This document shows positions 25,840 through 32,332 of a stretch of 40,615 bases of DNA, piece by piece. This DNA is from Candidatus Avelusimicrobium excrementipullorum (lineage in GTDB: Bacteria; Elusimicrobiota; Elusimicrobia; Elusimicrobiales; Elusimicrobiaceae). The notes under the pieces were generated by a model that worked only from the letters and a program-made list of their open reading frames with translations, was not told where the DNA came from and made no database searches. The stretch spans positions 1 through 40,615 of the forward strand of contig DWVB01000042.1 in NCBI GenBank assembly GCA_019120455.1, read 5' to 3'. A program made the position numbers and the translations under genes. Positions within the stretch are counted from its first letter, which is position 1; each line of letters opens with the position of its first letter.

Positions 25840-26520
25840 CTAAAACAAACCGCCCACCTTCAGCATCACCGTTACATACTTATAGGTCGCGCTGACTTCC
25901 TGTTCTTTCAGCCGCGCCATATGATACCTTGCTTCCAATGACACCAAATCCGTCTCCGTGCGTTTTAATTCCATGCCCAGACCAATATATCCCGCCGGCC
26001 CCGCATCCGAATACTCCACACTACCATTATATTTAAAAGGAGCCTCCTTGAATGCCACATGCCCAGATAAACTCAATTCAGCATAAGAAAGTCCCGCCCC
26101 AAACGGAATATAAAACCGCATTTTACCCGCAGGATTTAAATGTAACCGTCCAGCCAGCATAGCATTAATAGAATAAGTTTTAGATTTTAATTTACCTTCT
26201 GCCGTAACATGCGGCGGATTGTAACCAGGTATATATAATGAGTCACTGAAGCTATGCTCCTCCGAAGTCAGTATGGCCGCTCCCAGTTCCATACCAAAAG
26301 CCCACCTCTCATTGACAAAATGTAAATACTGAAATTCAACATTTCCTCCAGTCTTCCCCCATTTTATATCTCCAGTATCTACATCCGTGAAAACACTATC
26401 CGCTACGCTTCCCATCGGCACCGCCGCGCCGACACCGACGGACAGCAAATTCTTATTCTCCTGCGCCGGCAGCCCGCTTGCCGCCAAAAGCACAGCCAAT
26501 AAACATATAACTTTTTTCAC
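25840..26520 (-). CDS. Prophage-encoded outer-membrane beta-barrel protein
   Basis: 226 residues starting at GTG (26520), which has AAGGAG five bases upstream; a GTG two codons earlier overlaps that site and is rejected. A signal peptide ends near residue 20 (GLPAQ). The mature part shows alternating strands ending in aromatic residues (VEFQYLHFV, WAFGMELGAA, YIPFGAGLSYAEL, YKYVTVMLKVGGLF), typical of small eight-stranded barrels of the OmpA/OmpW kind. In a prophage, such a gene may alter the lysogen surface or block other phages. It could also be captured host cargo. Confidence 0.7.
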   Translation of the reverse strand: MKKVICLLAVLLAASGLPAQENKNLLSVGVGAAVPMGSVADSVFTDVDTGDIKWGKTGGNVEFQYLHFVNERWAFGMELGAAILTSEEHSFSDSLYIPGYNPPHVTAEGKLKSKTYSINAMLAGRLHLNPAGKMRFYIPFGAGLSYAELSLSGHVAFKEAPFKYNGSVEYSDAGPAGYIGLGMELKRTETDLVSLEARYHMARLKEQEVSATYKYVTVMLKVGGLF

Positions 26521-26543
26521 ATTCACTCCTTATTTACAATAAA

Positions 26544-26569
26544 CAAAAAAAGCCCGTTTTTACGACGGG
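26544..26569 (-). terminator. Terminator-like hairpin in the leader of the barrel gene
   Basis: Stem CCCGT/ACGGG (26553-26557 with 26565-26569), then seven Ts on the minus strand. It lies between the leftward promoter and the barrel gene, so it would weaken or gate expression. Confidence 0.6.
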
Positions 26570-26582
26570 AAATTAACTACTA

Positions 26583-26603
26583 ATAATAAGCATTATGTTA
26601 ACT
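26583..26603. promoter_or_regulatory. Operator-like site O1
   Basis: A 21-base sequence that recurs, inverted and perfect, at 27069-27089 on the other side of the repressor gene. Its core ATAAT-N4-ATTAT is a dyad and it also contains GTTAAC. It lies just downstream of the start of the leftward promoter, so a bound repressor would block it. Confidence 0.6.
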
Positions 26604-26614
26604 AACTTAAATTA

Positions 26615-26643
26615 ATTTTAAAGTTTTTACTTCAATTTGTCAA
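26615..26643 (-). promoter_or_regulatory. Leftward promoter of the accessory genes
   Basis: Minus strand TTGACA (26643-26638), 17-base spacer, TAAAAT (26620-26615). The start is expected near 26608, just before O1. It is divergent from and partly overlaps the promoter region of the repressor gene. Confidence 0.65.
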
Positions 26644-26670
26644 GTATTAACTTAAAAATAAGAGTGTTTT

Positions 26671-27045
26671 ATGAAGATAAAAGAAACAGATAGATTAATT
26701 AAAAAAATAAAACTAGCTATGTTGGACGCAGGTTTAAATCAAGTTGCATTGGCCAAAAAATTAGGTATTTCTTCGACATCGGTTAGTCAGTGGCTTTCGG
26801 GAAAAACAAAACCCAAATATTCCACATTAGAGGCTCTCGGAAAAATCACCGACAAGCCCATCAATTATTTTTTTGACAATTCTGCCGACGTAAATGGCGA
26901 TCACAATATTGTGCAGTCTTCAGTCGGAGAAAGCCAAAACCATGACTTGCAAAAAGAAATCCAAATACTCAAAAAAGAACTGGAGGTACAACGGTATAAA
27001 CTGGAAAATTTGGAATTAAAAATAGAAAAAATTCAGAAAAAATAA
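26671..27045 (+). CDS. XRE-family repressor (cI-like)
   Basis: 124 residues. Helix-turn-helix at about 18-60 (LNQVALAKKLGISSTSVSQWLSG), a linker, then a coiled coil at about 90-124 (LQKEIQILKKELEVQRYKLENLELKIEKI), likely for dimerisation. It has no S24 peptidase domain, so induction should not depend on RecA-driven self-cleavage. It is the only XRE regulator in the element, lies at the divergence point, and is flanked by the two inverted operator-like sites. The ribosome site is weak (AAGAG). Confidence 0.8.
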   Translation: MKIKETDRLIKKIKLAMLDAGLNQVALAKKLGISSTSVSQWLSGKTKPKYSTLEALGKITDKPINYFFDNSADVNGDHNIVQSSVGESQNHDLQKEIQILKKELEVQRYKLENLELKIEKIQKK

Positions 27046-27068
27046 CAAGTCGTATGTCGCGGCGGGAA

Positions 27069-27100
27069 AGTTAACATAATGCTTATTATCATTAGATAAT
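27069..27100 (+). promoter_or_regulatory. Operator O2 and rightward promoter
   Basis: The inverted copy of O1 is at 27069-27089. It covers the -35 box TTAACA (27071-27076); an 18-base spacer leads to GATAAT (27095-27100). The expected start is near 27107. A partial third copy in O1 orientation (CATTATGTT-C-AACTAA) is at 27112-27126. Repressor binding here should shut off the structured RNA and early genes. Confidence 0.6.
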
Positions 27101-27106
27101 TTTTTT

Positions 27107-27610
27107 CCTTTCATTATGTTCAACTAAACAAGTTCTTTCAAAAACCGTTGCGCTGCCTTACACAGCGTTCATCCATAAGCGGACGCTTAACGCATAAAGT
27201 TACCTAAAACCCGTTAAGCGTGCACCTGCCGGAGATGGCGCAGACTTTTGGTCTGCGGTCCGGCTCGCGTAATTTAAGGTTACGCTCAAAGGGCACTTGT
27301 CCGCGTTTACGCCCCCACGGGTTCTACTTCCGCCTCCTTAAATGACGAAAGTTTATGCCAGGGGCTTCCAAAAACTTGGCCATAATATGACCTCCTTTTT
27401 GGACTTGGGGGAAGGCGCGACCTCCCCCGCAAAACGGTTTTTGAAGAACATCCGGCGCAGGATGGCAACCCGCGAACGGTGCCCCCCAAAAGGGGCGGAG
27501 ACGTACGGCAAAAAAATCTGTACCAAAAAGAGGGCAACCTCTTTTCGTGCGTCTCCAAAAGCGAGTATCGGCGCAGCCACGCCAACCAAGATACTCGCTT
27601 TTATTTTATC
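27107..27610 (+). ncRNA. Large structured non-coding RNA A (about 500 nt), family unknown
   Basis: No plausible gene lies here on either strand, and helices are dense. Examples: CGCTG/CAGCG (27151-27167); a perfect ten-pair stem (27183-27192 with 27212-27221); GCCGGA/TCCGGC (27228-27233 with 27259-27264) enclosing GCAGAC/GTCTGC (27240-27256); GCGTAA/TTACGC (27267-27285); an eight-pair stem (27367-27374 with 27396-27403); GGAGACG/CGTCTCC (27497-27503 with 27550-27556) enclosing an eight-pair hairpin closed by a GCAA tetraloop (27526-27545). It ends in a clear intrinsic terminator. Size and setting recall phage RNAs such as ROOL and GOLLD, but I cannot show membership. Confidence 0.65.
27559..27610 (+). 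terminator. Terminator of structured RNA A
   Basis: Ten-pair stem (27559-27568 with 27591-27600) with a smaller GGCG/CGCC hairpin in its loop, followed by TTATTTTAT. It ends the non-coding unit about 30 bases before the next gene, so early genes beyond need read-through or antitermination. Confidence 0.75.
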
Positions 27611-27641
27611 AAAAATAGTTATTTCGCGGAGCATAAAAAAT

Positions 27642-27842
27642 ATGAACGAAAAACAGGAAACCAAAAGCGACTTTTTGGACACCAAGCAAGCCGCCGCCCT
27701 GTTGGGCGTTACCCCGCAGATGATACGCGCCGCCGCGCGCGCAGGCATGATTAAAGCGTATCATCCCTTTTCCGGCTGCACCAAATATATCTTCAAAGCG
27801 GACGAACTGAAAGCCGGCATCATCCCCGCGGAGGACTTATGA
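27642..27842 (+). CDS. Excisionase-like / helix-turn-helix_17 protein
   Basis: 66 residues with a winged helix-turn-helix start (DFLDTKQAAALLGVTPQMIRAA, about 10-31), typical of MerR-like excisionases and small phage regulators. As the first coding gene of the rightward operon, it may be the excisionase or an early regulator. GGAG lies upstream of the ATG. Longer in-frame extension into the RNA region is rejected. Confidence 0.65.
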   Translation: MNEKQETKSDFLDTKQAAALLGVTPQMIRAAARAGMIKAYHPFSGCTKYIFKADELKAGIIPAEDL

Positions 27843-27922
27843 CACACGACCGGATTTTAGCCGTCATGTTGGGCATTGCCTTCTGGGCCGTCCTGATTGA
27901 TATGTACCTGGGGGCGTTATGA
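27839..27922 (+). CDS. 27-residue membrane peptide
   Basis: Tiny ORF coupled to both neighbours by ATGA overlaps, with GGAGG before it. One hydrophobic segment (ILAVMLGIAFWAVLIDMYLG). No function is recognised. Confidence 0.5.
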   Translation: MTHDRILAVMLGIAFWAVLIDMYLGAL

Positions 27923-28071
27923 CCGCGCAACAAAAACAGGCCAAGTGTCGGCATCTTAAGTTATTCCGTCCGTGCGGGCAGTTTGGCGATATTGTCTGCC
28001 ACTGCATGAAGCGCGCAAAAAACGTAAAAACCGCAGATTGTAAAGACTGCAAAGTCTGGGAGGCGTTATGA
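27919..28071 (+). CDS. 50-residue Cys-rich protein
   Basis: Coupled by ATGA on both sides. It has six cysteines, two of them in a CKDC pair near the end and one in a CHC triplet, so zinc binding is likely. Unknown function. Confidence 0.5.
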   Translation: MTAQQKQAKCRHLKLFRPCGQFGDIVCHCMKRAKNVKTADCKDCKVWEAL

Positions 28072-28298
28072 CGGTACAGGATAAAGTAAAGAGCTTAAAG
28101 GCCCAGCGGGCCAATTTACTGGGCCGGATAAAGGCGGAAACGCGCAAACTGGAAGCGCAATTCCGCAAAGAGACGGCGGGCAGCAAACAGGATTTGACGG
28201 CGCAGATAAAAAGCTACGCGGGACGGTACTACGCCAAAGTGGGGCCTCTTTTGAAAAAGGCCCAGGAGTACAAGACGGCCATAGAGCTGTTGGGGTAA
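28068..28298 (+). CDS. 76-residue coiled-coil protein
   Basis: Lys/Ala/Leu-rich and helical throughout (VKSLKAQRANLLGRIKAE, KKAQEYKTAIELL). Coupled upstream by ATGA. No family is recognised; a small DNA-metabolism accessory is possible from its place. Confidence 0.5.
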   Translation: MTVQDKVKSLKAQRANLLGRIKAETRKLEAQFRKETAGSKQDLTAQIKSYAGRYYAKVGPLLKKAQEYKTAIELLG

Positions 28299-28302
28299 GG
28301 AT

Positions 28303-28629
28303 ATGGCATACGAAGCGCGCAGGCTGATGGCTACGCTGGTGGCGCTGGAGCACCTTATAGGCGGATTTGAAGGGGCGCTGAAGTGCCGGCATCAGGTAAT
28401 GGTATCCGGCGGCTATGTGGACGAGATAAAAGCGGCGTTGGACAATGAGTTTGCGCGGCTTAAAAACGGGCAGCTGACGAGTTTGCAGGAAAACCATGCG
28501 CACACCTATCCGCAGGCAGGAGACGCGCCTTTCTGCGGGGATTTTAACAAGTGCAATAACGGGGAAGGGTGCGACTGCTGCAGGGAGTTTGACCTGTGGA
28601 TGGAGAAGCTGAAAGAAAATTTTAGGTAG
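28303..28629 (+). CDS. 108-residue protein with Cys-rich C-terminus
   Basis: The first 60 residues are helical. The C-terminal third has a cysteine cluster (FCGDFNKCNNGEGCDCCREF) that may bind zinc. TAAGGA lies before the ATG. It is the last gene before a 204-base untranslated stretch. Unknown function. Confidence 0.5.
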   Translation: MAYEARRLMATLVALEHLIGGFEGALKCRHQVMVSGGYVDEIKAALDNEFARLKNGQLTSLQENHAHTYPQAGDAPFCGDFNKCNNGEGCDCCREFDLWMEKLKENFR

Positions 28630-28833
28630 TTATTCATGCGTCTCCTACCGTCGGGCGGGCGGACGTTAAAACAGCCCGCACAGATTTGAAATGTTAAACG
28701 CCGGAGAGCCTTTAATCCAGCCACTCCAAAAGGCGCAGGATAAACGGAACGCGACGGGAAGGCCGAGGGGCGGGCGGGAGTAGCTACACCGCACGGGTGC
28801 GCCCGTTACAGCGCACGATTTGGAGGAAAGAAT
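28630..28833 (+). other. Structured untranslated stretch C
   Basis: 204 bases without a gene. Stems include GCGGGC/GCCCGC (28655-28660 with 28674-28679) and ACGGG-TGCG-CCCGT (28793-28806). It ends at the ribosome site of the next gene. It may be a structured leader for that gene or the first part of a larger RNA continued after it. Confidence 0.4.
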
Positions 28834-29046
28834 ATGGCGAAGAACGAGATTTTCAAAATGCAAATTGATATGAGCGGGACGCAAATCCTCGCTTATAACA
28901 AGGACAGAACAATTTTGGGCGAATATCCCGCCGACAAAGCTATTAAAAAATTTATGGGCAAAAATCGGAAGATTTACGTTTACGGCGAAGTTGATGATAA
29001 CGGTTTGTTGCATATCGTGCGCCAGGCAAAAGAGCAAGTTTGGTAA
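28834..29046 (+). CDS. 70-residue protein between structured regions
   Basis: Begins MAKNEIFKMQIDMSG and has a compact alpha/beta pattern (QILAYNKDRTILGEYP, KIYVYGEVDDNGLLHIV). GGAGGAAAG sits before the ATG. It is flanked on both sides by long structured non-coding sequence, unlike the tightly packed genes elsewhere. An RNA-related role would fit, but this is only positional. Confidence 0.55.
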   Translation: MAKNEIFKMQIDMSGTQILAYNKDRTILGEYPADKAIKKFMGKNRKIYVYGEVDDNGLLHIVRQAKEQVW

Positions 29047-29530
29047 TAACCGCAATACACGTTGGGCACAAAGCGCATATTTGTGCCAGGCAAGAGCAAA
29101 AGTCATATGGGCTCTGGTAACGCGCGGGGTGGGCGCGGCCGATTACCACCCGACAGATTTAATCAGGCAAGGCGCCTGTAAAAAAGCCGACGGTTACCGA
29201 AACCTTGAATGTTTATTCGGCGGCGGCGGGCCGAAAAAACCGCACCTATAGACGCGCGGCGGACGGGAAGTTAAAAGGCACTTCCGGCCAAGAAAAAAGG
29301 ACTTAAAACCAAAGCGCACAGCAACCCTCTTGTTTGGGCATAAAGAGCGGGCAATGACTTGGGCTTGTCAACCCGCGACCGTGAAAAGAAGTAAATAAAA
29401 CCCGAACATTAACCCGTGAAAGTAGTGGCTTTACGGGAGGGCCTGGCGGAAAGTAATTGAAAAAAAATTATTTTCCCGTACCCGTGATTTCCAGCGCAGA
29501 CGCAAGCGTATGATGTTCACGGGATATAGA
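29047..29530 (+). ncRNA. Large structured non-coding region B (about 480 nt), family unknown
   Basis: No gene with a ribosome site is visible. Helices seen: GGCACAAA/TTTGTGCC (29065-29072 with 29080-29087); CAGGC/GCCTG (29164-29178); GGAAGT/ACTTCC (29266-29271 with 29280-29285); GCGGG/CCCGC enclosing TGAC/GTCA (29347-29376); a nine-pair stem with one bulge (29413-29422 with 29429-29437); an eleven-pair stem with one G-T wobble (29448-29458 with 29466-29476); CCCGTGA/TCACGGG (29481-29487 with 29517-29523). It shares CAACCCGCGA with RNA A. No terminator follows, so it may be the structured leader of the recombination operon. Confidence 0.5.
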
Positions 29531-29557
29531 AGCCCTTTTGCATAGAAAGGAGAATGT

Positions 29558-29656
29558 ATGGACAAAGAGCTGATACAGGCCTATGAACTGGGCCGCACGC
29601 AAGGCAGGATGGAAGGGTATTTGGAAGGACTGAAAGAAGCACGGAGGGCAAAATGA
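29558..29656 (+). CDS. 32-residue protein upstream of the annealing protein
   Basis: Tiny helical, charged ORF (MDKELIQAYELGRTQGRMEG...). AAAGGAG lies before the ATG, and it shares ATGA with the Erf gene, which supports its being real. It may serve translational coupling. Unknown function. Confidence 0.55.
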   Translation: MDKELIQAYELGRTQGRMEGYLEGLKEARRAK

Positions 29657-30243
29657 TTTTGCAGGAAATACAGGCGGCCTTAAAGGCCCCGAAGAACCAG
29701 TACAACAAATTCGGCGGGTATAAATACCGCTCTTGTGAAGATATCTTGGAAGCGGTCAAGCCGCTGCTGACGCAGAAGGGCTGCGCGCTGACGCTGACCG
29801 ATGAGGTGCTTCCGGTGGGCGGGCGCGTGTACGTCAAGGCCACGGCTACGTTAAAAACGCCGGAAGGGGACGTAAGCGTCTGTGCCTATGCGCGGGAAGC
29901 CGAAGAGCGCAAAGGCATGGACCCAGCGCAGGTAACGGGGGCGGCCAGCAGTTACGCGCGCAAATACGCGTTAAACGGGCTTTTCGCCATAGATGACGCA
30001 GACAGCAAAGACCCCGACACGCAGGATAATGCCCTGCGTGAGCCCGCTTCCGCGCCGCAGGCCCTGAAAATATGGAGCGACCACGTGATACGCATTAATC
30101 AGGCGCAGACGGAAGAAGAGCTGCGGAAAACCTGCGGGGAGATTAAGCGGGAGCTGGGGGCCAATTACGAGCGGTACCAGGCGGACCTGCAGGCGCACTA
30201 TAAACGCCGCAGTGCGGAAATCAAACAGGAGCTGGCGCAATGA
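29653..30243 (+). CDS. erf: ERF-family single-strand annealing protein
   Basis: 196 residues. The ERF signature is clear: KYRSCEDILEAVKPLL near 24-39 and QVTGAASSYARKYALNGLFAIDD near 97-119. It anneals complementary single strands during recombination and replication, working with the exonuclease encoded next. It is coupled to that gene by ATGA. Normal length for the family. Confidence 0.88.
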   Translation: MILQEIQAALKAPKNQYNKFGGYKYRSCEDILEAVKPLLTQKGCALTLTDEVLPVGGRVYVKATATLKTPEGDVSVCAYAREAEERKGMDPAQVTGAASSYARKYALNGLFAIDDADSKDPDTQDNALREPASAPQALKIWSDHVIRINQAQTEEELRKTCGEIKRELGANYERYQADLQAHYKRRSAEIKQELAQ

Positions 30244-30839
30244 TTATCCATGATGTGGAGCAGGGCTCTTTTGAATGGCACAACCTGCGGGCGGGGCGTT
30301 TTACGGCCACGGACGCAGCGGCGGTGGCGCAGGCCAAAAAGGGGCTGGAAACGGCCGCCCTGTGCAAAGCCGCCTTTTGGCTGACGGGCAATTTGCCCGA
30401 CATTGTGGAAACCAAGGCCATGCAGGAAGGGCATATCCGAGAGCCGAAAGCGCGCCGCGCGTATGAGGAATATATGGGGCGCAAGGTGCAGACGGTGGGG
30501 TTTGCGGAGCTGGACGAATACGTGGGCTGCAGCCCCGACGGCCTGGTGGGAGAGGACGGCCTGATTGAAATCAAATGCAAGCAGGACAAAGCGCACCTCT
30601 ATACCGTGCTGACGGGCAAAATAGAGGCGGAGCACTGGGCGCAGATGCAGTTTCAAATGCTCATTTGCGGGCGTAAATGGGCCGATTATGTGGGGTTTAA
30701 TCCCATGTTTAAAAACCCGCTGTATGTGCAGCGCGTTTGGCCGGATGCGCAGTATCAGGCCGCGCTGGCGGACGGGCTGGACAAAGGGCGGGAGCTGGTA
30801 AAGAGCTATATCCAAAAATACAAGGAGGCGTACTTATGA
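30240..30839 (+). CDS. YqaJ / lambda-exonuclease-type recombination nuclease
   Basis: 199 residues. PD-(D/E)xK active site: Glu63 (QEGH.REP), Asp100 (CSPDGLV), Glu110 and Lys112 (IEIKCK). It should degrade one strand of duplex ends to load the annealing protein. Together with Erf it forms a Red-like pair. It overlaps both neighbours by ATGA. Confidence 0.88.
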   Translation: MIIHDVEQGSFEWHNLRAGRFTATDAAAVAQAKKGLETAALCKAAFWLTGNLPDIVETKAMQEGHIREPKARRAYEEYMGRKVQTVGFAELDEYVGCSPDGLVGEDGLIEIKCKQDKAHLYTVLTGKIEAEHWAQMQFQMLICGRKWADYVGFNPMFKNPLYVQRVWPDAQYQAALADGLDKGRELVKSYIQKYKEAYL

Positions 30840-31135
30840 TGGAAAATGTCAGTAAACTGGGCGCTTTTTCGGTCAAGCATATGACGGGGACGAAGGCGGA
30901 CGGGTCAAATTATGATTTTTATTCGCTGGAGAAGCGCGTTTTTAACAAACAAAAAAACGAGTGGGAAAGCAAAGACCTGATTTTGACCCCTTCGGACATG
31001 GCCGTGGTGGCAGCGGTATGCGGGGAAGCGGCGCGCAAGACGGCCTGTGAAGAGGCGTTAAAAGTAAACCGGCGGCTGGCCGAAAAGCGGCAGGGCGACG
31101 CGTCGGCGGCGCCGGATGAGGACGTGCCTTTTTAG
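30836..31135 (+). CDS. 99-residue recombination-module protein with SSB-like tail
   Basis: Follows the nuclease by ATGA with AAGGAGG upstream. The C-terminus DEDVPF copies the acidic tip with which SSB proteins recruit their partners. The N-terminal part is beta-like at first (GAFSVKHMTG, YDFYSLEKRVFN) and then helical, but is too short to be a clear standard OB-fold SSB. It may be a reduced SSB or a recombination mediator. Confidence 0.6.
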   Translation: MMENVSKLGAFSVKHMTGTKADGSNYDFYSLEKRVFNKQKNEWESKDLILTPSDMAVVAAVCGEAARKTACEEALKVNRRLAEKRQGDASAAPDEDVPF

Positions 31136-31143
31136 GGGGTATT

Positions 31144-31572
31144 ATGGCCAAGACCTACGAAATAGCCTGTCAGCGGGAATTAAACGGCCTGTATTTGGAT
31201 GCGCTGGCGGCCTTAAAAAAGGGGCGCGCGCTGCGCGCCGAAATCAAAAGCCTGGCCAGCAAGACCACGGCGCAGTTGGGCTGGTATTGGGGCGTGGTGC
31301 TGCCGCGGGTGCAGCAGGGGCTGGAAGAGCAGGGCAACGAATTAAGCCTGGCCGAGGTCAACGCGTTTCTAAATGACAAGTTCTTTTTCACGCAAAAGAC
31401 GGTGTGCTGGAAAGCGGGCGGCAATGAATTTGTCCAGGCGGTACGCACGCCGCGCAGCAAAAGCGGCGCCAGCAAAGACGAAATGAGCGCTTTTTTGGAC
31501 AAACTCATCCGCTGGGCGGCGCAGGATTTAGGGGTCTTTATCCCGTCGCCGGATGAGGAGCCGCCGTTTTAA
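31144..31572 (+). CDS. NinB/Orf-like recombination accessory protein
   Basis: 142 residues. The pattern of LGWYWGVVLPRVQQGL, a Glu/Asn-containing helix, an FF.. segment, and a final DKLIRWAAQDLGVFIPSPDE resembles phage NinB/Orf-type recombination mediators. It ends EEPPF, like the acidic SSB tip. It lies between SSB-like and VRR-NUC genes, which supports a role in recombination. Family assignment is tentative. Confidence 0.55.
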   Translation: MAKTYEIACQRELNGLYLDALAALKKGRALRAEIKSLASKTTAQLGWYWGVVLPRVQQGLEEQGNELSLAEVNAFLNDKFFFTQKTVCWKAGGNEFVQAVRTPRSKSGASKDEMSAFLDKLIRWAAQDLGVFIPSPDEEPPF

Positions 31573-31581
31573 GGAGTGGAT

Positions 31582-31953
31582 ATGCGTAAACAGGAAGCGT
31601 TTTTCCAGGTGGGAGTTGTACGGCTTTTGCGTATGACCGGGTTTTACGTATTTGCCGTGCCAAACGGCGGCAGCCGGCACGTGCGGGAAGCGCATAATTT
31701 AAAGCTGCAGGGAGTGACGGCGGGCGTATCTGACCTGATTATCCTGCTGCCCAAGGGGCAGGCGGTGTTTGTGGAGTTAAAAAGCCCCGACGGCTCCGGC
31801 CGCCAAAGCCCCGCCCAGCGGGATTTTGAAGATACGGTCAAGGCGCTGGGTTTTGAATATCTGTTGTGGCAGAACTGGGCCGATGTGGAGGCGTTTATCA
31901 AAGCGCATCGGCATCAGGTGGGAGACAGCGTAAAAATAGGAGGCACTATATGA
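31582..31953 (+). CDS. VRR-NUC domain nuclease
   Basis: 123 residues. VRR-NUC motifs: FAVPNGGSRH near 24-33, Asp51 (GVSDLIIL), Glu65 and Lys67 (VFVELK), then RQSPAQRDF. Stand-alone VRR-NUC proteins of phages are proposed Holliday-junction or structure-specific nucleases. AAGGAG is seven bases before the ATG at 31582; the GTG two codons earlier overlaps that site. Confidence 0.85.
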   Translation: MRKQEAFFQVGVVRLLRMTGFYVFAVPNGGSRHVREAHNLKLQGVTAGVSDLIILLPKGQAVFVELKSPDGSGRQSPAQRDFEDTVKALGFEYLLWQNWADVEAFIKAHRHQVGDSVKIGGTI

Positions 31954-32120
31954 TGTGGATAATAGGTTTGTGTGTGTGCGGCGCGCTGTACGGCGCGTAT
32001 AAACTGGGCAAAGCCAAACAGCGCGCGGAGTTCCGGCGCATCGGGCGCAAGATAGAAGTGCGGCGTTTGGCGGCCAAGGCGGCCAATGAGGCCAAATATG
32101 ACGGGGAGGCGCACCGATGA
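31950..32120 (+). CDS. 56-residue single-TM protein
   Basis: One N-terminal membrane segment (WIIGLCVCGALYGAYKLG), then a basic helical tail (RRIGRKIEVRRLAAKAANE). ATGA overlaps on both sides. Unknown function. Confidence 0.5.
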   Translation: MMWIIGLCVCGALYGAYKLGKAKQRAEFRRIGRKIEVRRLAAKAANEAKYDGEAHR

Positions 32121-32332
32121 CGGGCCCCAGTATCCGCTTCCCGCGGAAAAAATCCAAAAAACAAAAAGCCTCCTGCGGCTTGTTCAGTGAGGCGGAAATG
32201 CGGGCGTACGCGGGGAACAGCTATTGCCAAAACTACGACGCATACAACCCGACCTGCGTGCAATGCGCGGAAAACGGGGAAGGCCCGTTCCGGGCCGGAT
32301 GTTTTAAGAGGGTGGAAAAAGGCGCCGGATAA
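32117..32332 (+). CDS. 71-residue Cys-rich protein
   Basis: Basic N-terminus (PRKKSKKQK), then a cysteine module CQNY......CVQCAENGEGPFRAGCF. The same module recurs at the C-terminus of the next protein, so the two are related by duplication. Zinc binding is likely. Unknown function. Confidence 0.55.
   Translation: MTGPSIRFPRKKSKKQKASCGLFSEAEMRAYAGNSYCQNYDAYNPTCVQCAENGEGPFRAGCFKRVEKGAG

Noticed and set aside
26577-26601. TTAACA-N18-GTTAAT as the leftward promoter at O1
   Set aside because: Weaker than the TTGACA-N17-TAAAAT pair slightly upstream, and its start would fall at the base of the terminator hairpin.
27307-27842. Several 90-166-residue open frames on both strands over the structured RNA
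   Set aside because: No ribosome sites, low-complexity or basic translations, and they cross the terminator. The helix pattern explains the sequence better.
28991-29251. 86-residue open frame over region B
   Set aside because: It begins inside the 70-residue gene, has no ribosome site, and its composition is unlike a protein.
27107-29530. tRNA, tmRNA or RNase P genes
   Set aside because: No T-loop GTTCRA with a cloverleaf, no tmRNA end, and no RNase P conserved core was seen.
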